Source: Campylorhamphus procurvoides (lineage: Eukaryota > Chordata > Aves > Passeriformes > Dendrocolaptidae). From it: a DNA stretch of 64,000 nucleotides. Below the pieces are notes generated by a model, which saw only the letters and a program-made list of their open reading frames with translations, made no database searches and was not told the origin of the DNA. A program made the translations under genes and the position numbers. The stretch spans positions 1,223,291 through 1,287,290 of the forward strand of contig WBMV01000301.1 of assembly GCA_013396655.1 (NCBI GenBank), given 5' to 3'. Below are positions 37,001-49,700 of the stretch, piece after piece (the first letter of the stretch is position 1; the number at the start of each line of letters is the position of its first letter).

Positions 37001-40000
37001 AAGTTGAGAGACGATCTACTGACTACAATGGTGCTCATTAGGAACTTTTGTGCTGGTCTTTTCTTTGTCGCATTCATAAATCAACTGAAATAAATTCTGT
37101 ACATCAAAGTCCAACAATTTTAAAAAGAATTTTAAAAAAATAAATTGTACATGAACTTACATGCAGAAAGCAAAAATATACTTCTCTAACAGACTTGCAT
37201 AGTCATATTATTGACATACATATACAGACACCCTTAGCAGACTCACACTTAAGTGTCATGAGCTTTGTGGTAAAGTTGGTGTAAAAGATTTTAAGGAAAC
37301 AGACTCCAAAATTAAACCCAAACAAAAAACCCTAAACTGAAAAACCCGCAATATTAGTAAATAAGGCTTTCATGCTTTCAGATTTTAATAAAGGTTTTTC
37401 AACATCTCTAGTCCCACTCATACTACACTGCCAGGTAGCAGAGACTATATTGTGTCCAAATGGTGACTAATGGAATACTTCTGCTCCAAATTCAGACTAG
37501 CTTAATGTTGGTAGATTGTGAGCTTGCTGAATTTAGCTGCTTGTGGCATCAGAACCTATAACTGGTTTCACCAGGCTTACTTTGAGTATTTCTCTACTCA
37601 CTGTGCATATTACCGTAAAGAAGAACTTTGTTTGAATCAGTTAAGGCTGAGTAAGTATGACATCCATGCAGAGAAAACTCTTGAAAGCAAGAAAATGTCA
37701 GGTTACGGAACTCCTCTTAAAGGCACCTCAGTGCCCACACAACACATTTCCTCTGACATGAGTAGACTTCACACCTCCCCACAGAACTTCCTTCTGCCTC
37801 CCAAATATAAGGGATCCCATCCAGCTCATTAATTTCACACTATAGAACCCCCACACCGTAAGACTAACTCAACACTGATTATTTCATAAAGTTAGTAAGG
37901 TCAAGATGATGTGAATGTGTGATATTTTGAAATAAAGAGAAGATGGGGGTGTTCAAATTTTATTTATGCTTCAAATTTGTAGTTCAGAACTGTTCAACTG
38001 ACATGATTTTTTTTTTACTTTTTTTCTGTTTTGTTTTTAAATAGGACAACACGCAGAATCTATTTCTAATTCTATATTTCAGACTATCAGCTTGGAGAAA
38101 ATGTTCTGCATTCATGTAACAGGTGATATAGCAAAACATTTGGTCTAAAGTTAAAGGGAGGATAGTAGTAACTGATGAATTATTAGGTTAGGAATATGAA
38201 TTGAAACATGGGGGTTAAACACATGGGAGATTTTTAAATGGAATAAAGATACTATTTGGTTTCTGCTGAGTTTCTTTTGAAATTTTCTGCTGCCCAATGA
38301 GGAAAAACATTTAACATCTTTTGATGACATAGTCAATTCCTGTGTCTTTCACACACTATTCTGTAGTAGTACTACTACTTCTTATTGATGCCACCTGATG
38401 GCTATATATGAAGCAATCTGGAATACACACTTTATAACAGCACTTGCTCACAAGCATTCTGAATAGAATAGGTAGCTCACATTAATTTTGAATGAAAATG
38501 TAAACTTCATGAGAAATAAAGTTGTAATGAAATTTTAATCTCAGTCCCCTAAGTATTTCTACTGTTTTGTAGGCAAGTTGGTTCCTTGGACACATCAAAA
38601 TCACTCAGACACTTTTGTAAACCCTCTTCATCTACATGCCTCAAGAGCTTTGAAATTATGGTTATTTCTCTTTTTCTGAATTGTAATAACATCTTTAATT
38701 TTTAAAGACTGAAGGACCAAAGGCGAAGTCCTAATTAAGACTCTCTAAATTTTAAAGTACTTTTTTTGCTTGTTTGCTCCACCTCTAACAGTTTGGAGAA
38801 TAGTTTCCATGTTACTCTGAAGTGTACCTAATTTCAACATCTGCTGCCATTTGTTAGAATGCGGGTATTCTGGGCTGATCCTTACTGTATCATATTCATC
38901 TGATAAGACAGAAGAGTTGTGAAAACATGATCTGGAAGGCATCTATAGCAGTTCCATGCCACTTGAGTAATTCTCAGTAGTAGGAAAGGTTTGCACTCCT
39001 GATAAAATGAGATGCTTTATTTTTCCTTTTGTGTCTGGAGCCATGCAAATGCTACTCAAAATTATGCTGAACCCTAATACTCTAGGATCTTTTAAAATAT
39101 ATGACAGCACATCCTTTCCTCAGAAAGGAAGAGAGTTCTAAACCAAAGATACTGAAACCTTGAACCTTTGAAACATTGAAATATACATTGTCAAATAAGG
39201 AACTGGAAGCAACAATATTTGCAACTCCAACATGAAGGAAGCACAATAATGTCCAGACCTAGCACTGTCTGTGGAGCATGGTGGTATAGATTGCTTTTCT
39301 GTGCTGGAAACCAGAGGTTCTTCCTGAAGCACTTGCTTCACAGTTGCCTACACAGTTGCCACAGACATTCAGATGACAGACTTCTCCACACCTGTCTTAA
39401 ACCTCTAGCAGAAAACTTTACATATGCTGCATTGGATTCAGCCACTGGTCACTGCTTTTATAATCCTCTAACAGCACTTTTTGATAATACAGGTACTTTG
39501 ATTGTGTATTTTTCTTACCAGACCTGATGTATCTATGGAACTAATAGCTAAGGAAGTTAACACTGATGTCTGGTATTAAATCTTCTGAGAAAGTCATATG
39601 CAGCATCCATGCTGCTATTGACATAGTTTTTTAAACTTTGACAATATAGTGAGTCAAGCCTGTTTGTTCACTATAGGTGTGACCGGGAGTCTTTTTAAGG
39701 AGTGTCTGTTTAACTCGTAATACCACACCCTCCCTATCAAGGGGAAGGCCCAGCTCCATCAGGGTTAATTCTTCTAATGTTTTAATGATAATGCTATTTG
39801 TTCCAAAGTACTTCAGTTTTCTCTTTTGCTCAGAACAATGTGTCAGTGTCATAGTAGCTAAAATATACACTGGACTATTCTATCACCATATATGCACTTA
39901 TTTACATCAATTAAAATGTCTCTTTGTGGTAAGTTTCATAATCAGTCATTTCATCTCTGAAATTCCTACCTAGATAAAAACTACTCCTGTAGCTGCTGAG

Positions 40001-40495
40001 ATTTCTTTTAAAATAAGTGTACCAAAAATGGACAGACAATCATTATAACCATAAAATTAGTTTGTAAAATTCTTTATATTACTAATACAGTATTAGAGTG
40101 CTTAGATTTTAATATTCTACTGGTGGTGTTTACTGATGGTTCTTGTATACTGTCTGAGATTTTCATAGTCTCAAATGCTAAAGGTGGTGAAAGTAGTTTT
40201 TGACTTGGAGGGTTGCCAAGGAGATACAAATGTATCAGGGAAGTTGTGCCTTTTAGCAATTGCGTATCTGGTGTATTGTGCTTACCCTCTGTGCACACAG
40301 ATATGAGCATTCACAAAAATGCTTTGTCCCCTTATCTTCACTATAGCAGTGATTTTCTTTCCCCCTTCTGGAAATTCTCAGTTTTGTCATTATTCTCCGG
40401 TGTTTCTCTTTAATCTAGTCATCTTGTATTACCCAATAATATGTGCAAATTTTTAGTTTGACAAATGAAGGTATACCTGGCCCTTGCATTTGGGG
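34070..40495. other. Unique AT-rich DNA, no gene seen
   Basis: AT-rich sequence with poly-T runs near 35748-35761 and 36426-36440, an A/C tract at 37307-37349 and a short perfect palindrome at 38363-38378. An open frame of 104 codons at 37518-37832 on the plus strand has no recognisable domain or splice context and is treated as chance. Confidence 0.5.
38363..38378. repeat. Perfect 16-bp palindrome
   Basis: GTAGTAGTACTACTAC is identical on both strands with no spacer. It is built from GTA/TAC triplets and could arise by slippage. No binding site is assigned. Confidence 0.85.
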
Positions 40496-40570
40496 AAAAA
40501 AAACCAACCAACCAACCAAAAAAGGCACCCCAAAACAAAAACAAACGAAATAAACCTAACCCAAACCACA
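40496..40570 (+). repeat. (CCAA)n and A/C-rich simple repeat
   Basis: CCAA repeats four times (about 40504-40519), followed by A/C-rich degenerate sequence to about 40570. It is plus-strand biased like the other A/C tracts in this window. Confidence 0.88.
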
Positions 40571-43500
40571 AATCACTTCTCAAGGAATGTCAAACGCATA
40601 ATTCAATGTTCAAAACATGGATTTTTGAGTGCAAAGAACCAAATTTATCCTCATCCATTCACAAGGAAGTAGGGAAAGCTGATGTGTTAGAACTCCGTTT
40701 CTCAAAACAGTAAAACACATGATTAGCATTAAGCATGAGTAACACATTCTCTTGAGTACTTCAATTTAGGCCCATGATTTTCTGTTTTGGTCAAACAACA
40801 TTAGTGTACTGATTTTATAAATGGACCCTTACTTTAAAATAATAATAATAAAAAACAATAAAGAAAACAGTTACTACAGTATCCCTCTTTGCAACTCACT
40901 TGAAGGAGGACTAGTTCAGGAGGCTTAGTGTCTGGGGGTTTTTTTAAAAAAAAGATAAAGAACTACCACACTGAACAGCTGTTTCTGACAACAGGGAAGC
41001 CGCTTAGGCAATTTATATTTGCAGTGTTGTTTACACGTGGGAATAATACTCCAGAGCACAGTATGTGAGCTAAGGAAAGTAAACACACCCAATTTGTAAA
41101 CTTCTAATACGCTTGTTTTACCATAAAAATAGACTTGTAATTAGTTCCCAGGAGTTTTGGTACAATAAAATGAAGTCTAATTTGTACAAGATGAACAGAA
41201 GATCATTGCTTCAGCTGAGACTTAGACAAGCATGCCAAGACCAATAAAATGGATGGGAGTCTTCCTACATGTTTAAGTGCATTTACATCAGAATAAATAA
41301 CGTGAAATTGAGAGTTACTAACAACTGTGACACAGATATAGAGCTGTATCACTAGACCAGAAGATTTTCTCATCCCATCTTCAGCCTCTGAAGTTTCTGT
41401 GTAAACATAAACGTACGATTTTACCAATTAAACAAGATAGGATGATTAACTCTTCTGAAAGGGAGGAGAGAAAAAAAATCTGAAAAAGTAACCAAGTTCT
41501 GATCAATGTAAGCATTAGGGTATAAAATGTCCCTTGATTTCAGTCTTACTGGATCTAGGTTAAAGATCTAGTTCTGTAAACATTTATTCATGACAGTAAT
41601 GAATTACAGTCATGCCCACACGACTACTAATATAAGCACAATACCCCCAAAAAAGCAGGTTTGCAAAATTAGGTCCATATCATAACAGAATATTTTGAGG
41701 CTCTGCACATATAAATTACATTTAAATATTAAAAGCAATTTTAACAACTCAAAAAAATGAGTGAAAACAGAAACTGCCATCTCCATGAGCTTGTTTGATA
41801 TAAGAAAATCAAATGTCTATGTGCAACAGCTTGAAGATTTTTCCACCATAGGCATTAAAGACAGTTTATAGTTTCGGGTTTCTTTCTTTCATGTTCAATT
41901 TAGATGATCAGAACAGATGTTTCAAAGCTAAATTGTCCTTTTTTTTTTTTCTTTTTACAGTATAGACATAGTCTCATTACATCCTTTTCCCTCTCATCAA
42001 CATCTTCGGAGATTCAGATGTAGCTTTGAGTAACTTGAAGAAAAGCTTGAAGACTTTTTTTTTTTTCAGTATTTTAATGAGCTCCTAGAAGATACTGCAT
42101 GCCCAAGACCTCTTTAGTTAACAAACTCCCTTGGAAAAATGTTCCAATATGTCCTTTATGTGTATGGATAGCATATTCTATATATATATATACATATTTC
42201 AAAACATACCTTATTTCTAGTTCTGCAATGTCTGATGCAAAGTTTTTATGACCTTTTCCATTCCCAAGAAATACCATGCAAATTTTCTCTATAAATGAGT
42301 TGCTTTCAGTTTCTCTGTGCAAAGTAATTAAATTGTTCGCAGTTCTGTAATATGTCCCTCTCTTCCTACTGTTTTCCTTTCAATTAATTAATTTGGTGTA
42401 TTTTACTATTCCCTAACCTGGCTTTCAAATTAATAGCATGGATGTAAGCTCTAGAACTAATGACTCCTGTTTGTTGCTTTACCTTATCTGTAATAGACTC
42501 CTCACATGACACAGAGGGACAAGGGTTTCCCAAATGTGACCAGAACATTCTTTATAACAAGAATTCTCGTTCTATCATGTCTATCTAGTTGGTGGTGTTT
42601 AATTTCTTAATGGATGGATTCTTTCTTTCTTGGTATTTGGTTGGTGAGAAGAGAATGTCTTGTACTAGTTTAATCAAGAAAGATTATTATATAACATCTG
42701 TCAGATTGACTTGTACCATATGGGCCCTGGGCCATCTTCTGTAAGAGAACTTACAGAGACATCTCAAAATGTCTGTGAAAATAGAACATATTTTTAGAAT
42801 TGTAGAATACCTCCTACACTGCCAAAGGAACCTGTCAAAAGCGCATCTTGATTTCTTCAGCTCCTACAACTCATGCTTGTTTGCAGTAATGATATTTCTT
42901 GACCAAAGGTGGGTGGTAGAGGTTTTTCATATCTTCTTGGTAGAGGGTTTTCGTATCTGCTTTTGCAGATGTGTAATTAACAGTATGGAAAGATTTTTAG
43001 GGTGTGTTGTTGGGTTTTTTTTCCTTTTTTTTTTTGGTGAAGTTTTCTAAAAGTTCTGAAGCAATCTCTATTTTAATTTTACACCAGAGAAGGATAAAAG
43101 GACAAAATAATGAGAACAAAAGAAGAAAAGAAAAAGTAACAAAATACATGAAAAGCATTTACATAATCCAGTACTGTGATTAGGATCCAAACAAAATGAT
43201 TACATGTACTTGACTCTATTCATGATCCAAACCCCCACATTTTCAGTAGCAGGAAGAGGTAAAATTTTGAAATAATAATGCTCAGTTTGAGAGTGGCAAA
43301 ATGCCATCTTGGCATGGAGCTACTAGAGCTGGTTTGAGAAGAATGAGGGAAATAGGCAGTAGGAGTGCAACTTATCTGTCTGGGTCGAAGGTCTTCAAGG
43401 GGTCAGAGCGGGCTGGAAGAAGTGCATTTGAGAAATGTGGGAGAGCATCTAGTGACTCAGTATGTGAATTTTGGACTCCATGAGTTTAATATACCTGGCT

Positions 43501-43715
43501 CATGATCTTTGAAGTATAGTTCATTCCAAGCCTACCGAAAAGGGTAGAAATAGAATCCCCTATTGCTGAACAGGCAGGTATTCTATCTAGTTCCTAAGAG
43601 GAAAGTAATTGAGCAGTTGGCTACTAAAGTCATGCCTGCCAGGATATGGACTTCCAAATGGTGGTGTCTAAAAAATGAAGAAGCCCATGCATGATGACCA
43701 TAAGCAATGTTATAA
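40571..43715. other. Unique AT-rich DNA, no gene seen
   Basis: AT-rich sequence holding a (TA)7 microsatellite at 42179-42192 and poly-T runs near 41939-41951, 42055-42066 and 43010-43036. No gene was recognised. Confidence 0.5.
42179..42192. repeat. (TA)7 microsatellite
   Basis: Seven uninterrupted TA units followed by CATAT. Confidence 0.9.
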
Positions 43716-43738
43716 GGAAAAGGAAAGGAAAGGAAAGG
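43716..43738 (+). repeat. (GGAAA)n short tandem repeat
   Basis: Four GGAAA-type units, the first with an extra A, forming a pure purine tract of 23 bp. Confidence 0.9.
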
Positions 43739-46700
43739 TCCAGAAATAAGTATGCATTGTCATGAACTTAACAGTAATATGGGTCTTTCATTAAGAGAGG
43801 TGTTGATGGAAGACCATTTTGTCTAGATGAATGCACTCACACCTTTATATTTAGAGCATCAGTGTGAGCTGGGAGAAAATTATTCTGATCACGTACAGGA
43901 AGCTATATCAGTTGCCAAATGTACCTTGTCCTGTACTGCAGAAAGTGACTATTCTACAGTCATCTGGCTGTTGTCAAATATCTACCAACTCTAGAAACCT
44001 ACGTTCATCTAGGACTAGATTTTTAAAGCTAGTAAGGGTAGGATCATAGATGGCTATTAAAAACATGTATGTACTAGTGTCAAAAACCACTGCTCAGTTA
44101 TTACTTAACCCTTCCAGCTACCTAGAATAGAGCTACTGTGCACAAGGAGAAGAGTGCATAAATGTCTGAACTCTGTCAAATGAGCTGGTATGACAATATG
44201 GTATAGCACATGTGCCAGCATACTGGTTCAGCCTCAGGAAGCAGCCTGCCTATGAAAGGAAGCCAATGTGCACGAACTAATAAGCCTTACATCTCAGCAA
44301 GCCAAATGAGCTTGGGATGACTCTGTGCAGATAAGACTATACTGTGAACCATGGTCCTTTTTGCACTATGGACGTGTCCTTTTATGCACTATGGATATAT
44401 CCTTTTTCTCCATCCACTGGCATCTGCTTCCACCTCATATCCAAGGTATTCAAAGCCTGAGCTCAAGTCACAGCCCTGAAGTTTTTAAGTTAGTAGAGAG
44501 AGCATGTTGTAGCATATTTCAGGGCATACCTGACATGTGTGGTATGTCACATCCCCTTGTATTTTGTCACAAAGCCTTGTTCTGAGGCCTTACACTAGGT
44601 ACAAACATGACAGCTCTCCAGTGCCATGTAGGTCTGAGTAGGAATATGGGCAAATGCCATTACTTAGCAGACAACACTTGACCGACACTTGCTCGACGAA
44701 GATATATGTGGATATGTGGATGCTGAGAGGGGGAGGCAGGAAGGCTGTAATCTTAATAAGTGCAACCAGCAGTTGTTTAGGATTATGATGTTTACTGACT
44801 CTTTGCTTGCTGCCTCTCTCCCTGGAGCTGCCCAACTAATCCAGTCTGCTTAAGAAAATGTCAGCTTTAGGGATTAGAAATACTTGCATTGTCTTTCATC
44901 AGTTCTTACCCAAGAACCAGTACCTAACAGTTGAGCAACTTCTTGAATTGCCTCCTAATGCAACAGGCCATGTTTGTTTGAGGGCCACCCCCTCAAAGAT
45001 TGGCCTTAAATCACTGGCACTTTGCAGCAATATGCAGTGAAGGAGAAAAATTCACAATTTAGTCAACACTTTCATCTGTAAGGCCACAACAAAAAGCTGA
45101 AGGGTGATCCCTGCACCTTCCAGGACACGCCTTTCCCTGTCTAAGGGAGTGCTTGCTGTCTTCTTCCAGAGCAAACACTAAGGAGCAACATGATTAAGTG
45201 CTTGCTGAAAGAAACCAATTTCAGCTAAGAGTTTACACTGCTAAGGTTACCAGAACACACTGGGCAGAAGCAGCAGCAATAGACCATTGACTCAGTGAAG
45301 AAGACTAGAGTTAGTTTAGGATGCTACTGCATCAAAGCTGTTATTGCCTGAAAGCAAAGGTTCACTTAGCCTATACTAAATATATATTTGTCTGCAAACA
45401 ACATTGGCATGACCTCTATATTACTGAGTAAGCTGATAATATTTTAAGATGCTTTTGGAAGAGGTCCTGATGTAGCTGCCAGAGGGCAGAAGGGCAGCAT
45501 GGCTCTCATCAAACCACAACTGAGAGGCAGAGTTAGGACAGTGCATCTCTGTGAGATACCACATGTAAGGCAAGAGGAATACAACTGCTGGTCACAGGCT
45601 ACTAAGGGCTCAGAGACACCATCCAAACTTACCACAGCATAACAGATTACCCTGCTACAGCAGTGCCCACGGTTGCTTTCATGCATGCTACTCTGGTTAA
45701 AATTCTCTTCAACTTTTTTCTTTCAGGCTAAGGGACTTCGCCTTCATTTGTCACTACTCTGTCTCTGATGTATAATGCACACCTTGTGAGTCAATGAGAT
45801 TCATGAGTTATGCATGTGCCCTGGCTTTCATGAAATTTACATTATGTAGGTTTTTAGATTTGAGATCAATAGGGAAATGCAAATTGATTAATATGCAATG
45901 CATGTAATGCAACCATGGCTCCAGACTTGGCAAATTAGGCAAGGAATCCATCCTGTGCACTGCATGGGACTCTAACCAGCATGCTACTTGCTAAAATCCA
46001 GCAGGAATCAGACACATTACTGGACAGGTGTTGTGCCACTCAAACAAGCAGTGTTCTCTAAAATCAACAAAAATATGACCCCTGTTTCCCAAAACATGTA
46101 TGGTAGTGCAGGCAGTCATTTTCAAGATGTGTTTCTTAACTCATCACCTTTATGCAAGAGCCTACCATGCATAACCTTCCAGTGTAGATAGTCTTGGGCA
46201 ATACCCAGTGCAAGAGCTGATAACTGATACTGCTGATGTGAACTATACTGTCAATGAGGAGCAATTCAGAGAACTTAATGTCAATGCTGCATTCCGTTTC
46301 TCTTCAGAGAAAGAAAAGAAATTGGTAGAAGGTCTATACTGCTCCCAGAAGTCTGAGTGTAGATCAGTTGCAGATAAGAAGCAGTATGACAATGTTAACA
46401 TGTATCATGTGCTCAGGATAACATATGCTGCTTTTTAGCAAAGATTTGGAGCTTGGATAAAATATCACGCTACCATGGCTATGTGATTTCCAGGAAACTT
46501 GGAGTACAGGCAAAAGTCAGTCAAGTAGACCTATACCGTTCACAGTCACACAGACAATTCATCTAAAGTGACTTTAATTTTTTTTTACAGTTATATGAAA
46601 TTAGGGTGCATCTGCATTATTTCATTAAAGATAAAGACAGCATCTACTTTGAACATAACAGGAAGAAAGCATTGCTGGCTCCACCAACTCTGAAAACCTG

Positions 46701-49700
46701 AAAGTGGCTTTTGAAGCCTTTGAGGGAGACATATGCATTCCAAAATGCAGGTTATTGTCTGATAGGCAATTACAAGGTTTTGATTTATTTTCACAAGAGA
46801 GAAGATTTGAATACAAATATAAATATTGCCAAAGCAGATTGCATAAATGGCAGACTGCTTATGTAACTCTGGATATGTGTCATAGGCAAGCTTTTATAGA
46901 AATTCAGCAAGTTTCCTTCATTAAGTACAGATTAATTCTCGCTGATCTCTAGCTTCAGCTGCTTCAGGTCCAACTGAAAATGAGTCTGCAAAAATGTGTA
47001 TTTTCTCATGTCAGTTTGAAAGCTTCTGAACCATTGATCAAACAAATTTGGAAGATTCTTGAAACATGCAGTAAAGAGAAAACAATCACGTGTATTTCTT
47101 GAGCATAAATTGGCAAGAGGGAAAGGTTATTCTTTTGACAGGCTGCAAACAAAGGGCATTTTTTTTCTGGCAGCTGCAAACAAAAGTCACCGTTCTTTCA
47201 GAAGTGTAATATTTGAGAGCTTGAAATGCATTACAACAGCAGGCAAAAGTCAAGAAGTGGCTCAGCCTGTCCAGGACACATAAAATGGACCCTGTGCCTA
47301 CTCTGCCCAATTTTCTTGCTTCAGCATCTCCCACAAGAATGGTGCAGCTCCTGCTAAGTATAATTAAGGGAGTTAAAACACCAGATTGGGGTGCTGAATA
47401 TCTTTAATCTAGTGGCTACCACTGTAGAACTGCTATGGCAACCAACCACTTAGGATAAGAAATGAAGTCTACTGAAAAATGATCCATGTTGGTATTTTGA
47501 AATAGTGATATTTGCAAGACATAGTTTTGAGAAATGGAGCTCATAACACATATTGCAGCTACTGTTTTAGGCTAAGGCCCTGATGAGTGCAGGACTATAT
47601 CCATTGGTATTGAAACTATTTTCCTTATAAACACATGCACAAAAAAAGAATATATAGCATCTTAAACTCTGCTCAAGACATACAACTAAATAGTTTTATA
47701 GTGATAATGGGTTTGGTGCCTATAATTTGTATATCATAGGCTTATGATGCTGGATGATGTCTTTAGGGATTTTAATAGGCTTCGCAATGGCCTGTAGTAA
47801 GACTGTGTCTATATTTACTGAGATCATCTCCGGTTTTATATTGCATAAGTTAAAAAAAAATATTTTCTCTGAAGTAGCATTGAAAAATAATTATTGTGAA
47901 AGACTGGCTTTTGCTGTTCTAGAGGTAAACTAAAGCAAGTTTGCATTCTTCCTTACACATGGAACAGACACTGGAACTTCCTGTTTTTCAACAGCCTAAT
48001 ATTAACACTTATTTTTTCAGTTCCGAGTTTTGTTTTGTATTTAACGTGTAGTTCTACTCTCTTCTGTTACATAACTTAGAGCGTCACTTCAAGTGTGTTC
48101 TCTGCTTTTAGTCAGCTACATCACATCAATTTTTGTACAATATACATTTTATTTCTTAGTTTTGTCACAGCTCCAACAAGACAATGAGGAAATTAAGCAG
48201 ATTCTATACTACCAATAATCAAAACACTCAGTTTTCCTTATGTACTGTGTAATTACAACAGTGTAATTAGAGGCAAACCAGCTATTTCTAATAAGCTTAC
48301 AGTGCCAAAGGGGAAGTCCATTATCATGATATGTGAGTCAGTAAAACCAGTCCTTGTTTTCACATCTCAGAAGTAGTATACTTTGCTGCCAATTAGGGTA
48401 GTCTTTTTTGTCCATAAATTTAGCAAATTAGAGGAAAAAAAAAAAAAAGCACCCAGAGTCAATAAACATGCAAGTCTAGTTTTCAGAACAGAATCAACAA
48501 AGTTGAACACAAGCCTTGCAAATGAAATATTAAAAAATTCATTTATTACACAAATATACAGAGGGACCAGTTTTGTAAAATTTATGTCTGTTTAAGAACT
48601 GCATTTTCCTAATATTTTATTAAAGGAAATTTCCTGAGGCAAAAAAAAGGTTTCTTTTTTTATATTATTCTCAACTGCACATACTCTGAAGTATAATTTT
48701 CAGTGGAGAGACTGCAACTAGTGCACTAGTCTCTTGGTATATTTAGGAAAGATCCAGCTGAGAAAACTCTACAGACTAATTCATCTTTTCATATTATGTG
48801 AAAGTTGGCTGCAAATTTGGTACTACCCATAAGACTCCTGAGGTTCTTTCACTGGGCAGGATATTAAAGACAGTCCAAGTTAAAGTTAATACATCATTTG
48901 TCACACAGAGAATTTCTATTAAAAATTTCAGACTTACATCATTATGCACCATCTCACCATCATTAAATATGTTCTTCATGGCTGACTAAAGTTAGCAAAG
49001 ACACACTAATAATCAGAGACATATTACTGCTGAGAATTGTTAATGCCTCTTTTCATGCTGACCATGCTCAAGCATGCAATAGTAATATCTTCCTTCCAGC
49101 TATCTTTGGATACCAACAGGTTCACAAATTATTGTCCTGCCTGGCACCTATTCCCTTTAGAGAGGTATCTCAAATGGTGTTAGGTGGCTAAGTATAAGTA
49201 CATATCTAGACTTAATTTTATTTTATCTTGATCAGACTGTACCAACTAACAGAAGATTAAGCTTGATGGAAGGTCTCATAGAAAGCAGCAGAAATAATTG
49301 TCCGGAATTTTTAGCTCTTCTCACCCTTGATCATAATGTATGTGTGGCCTACTCAGGTGTGTTTCAGGGATTACACTTTGATAGGGTATTCCAGATGGCT
49401 AGAGAATTGATTTGTTCCTTGAACTCTTTCCAGAAGAACTGACTGTACTCTCTTTTGACCCTTTTTATTTAATGCGTTATACCAAAAACTCAAGGGGATT
49501 CCTACTTTCATAGTGAGTTTAAGCTCTCCTATGCTTTTCATTAAACACAAATTACAATTTTTTTTCCTCTGCCAGATCTTACAGCAAGGGCCAGCTCAGT
49601 CCAGAAGTGAAGTTTGGTGGTAGAAAGGTGTTTGGGGGAACAAATATTTTTTTTCTGTCCTGTTCTTTGACAGTGTAAAACTTTTACCTCCACACTGAGT

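Noticed and set aside
37518..37832. 104-codon open frame on the plus strand
   Set aside because: No family similarity that I can recognise, no splice signals at useful places, and composition like its surroundings.
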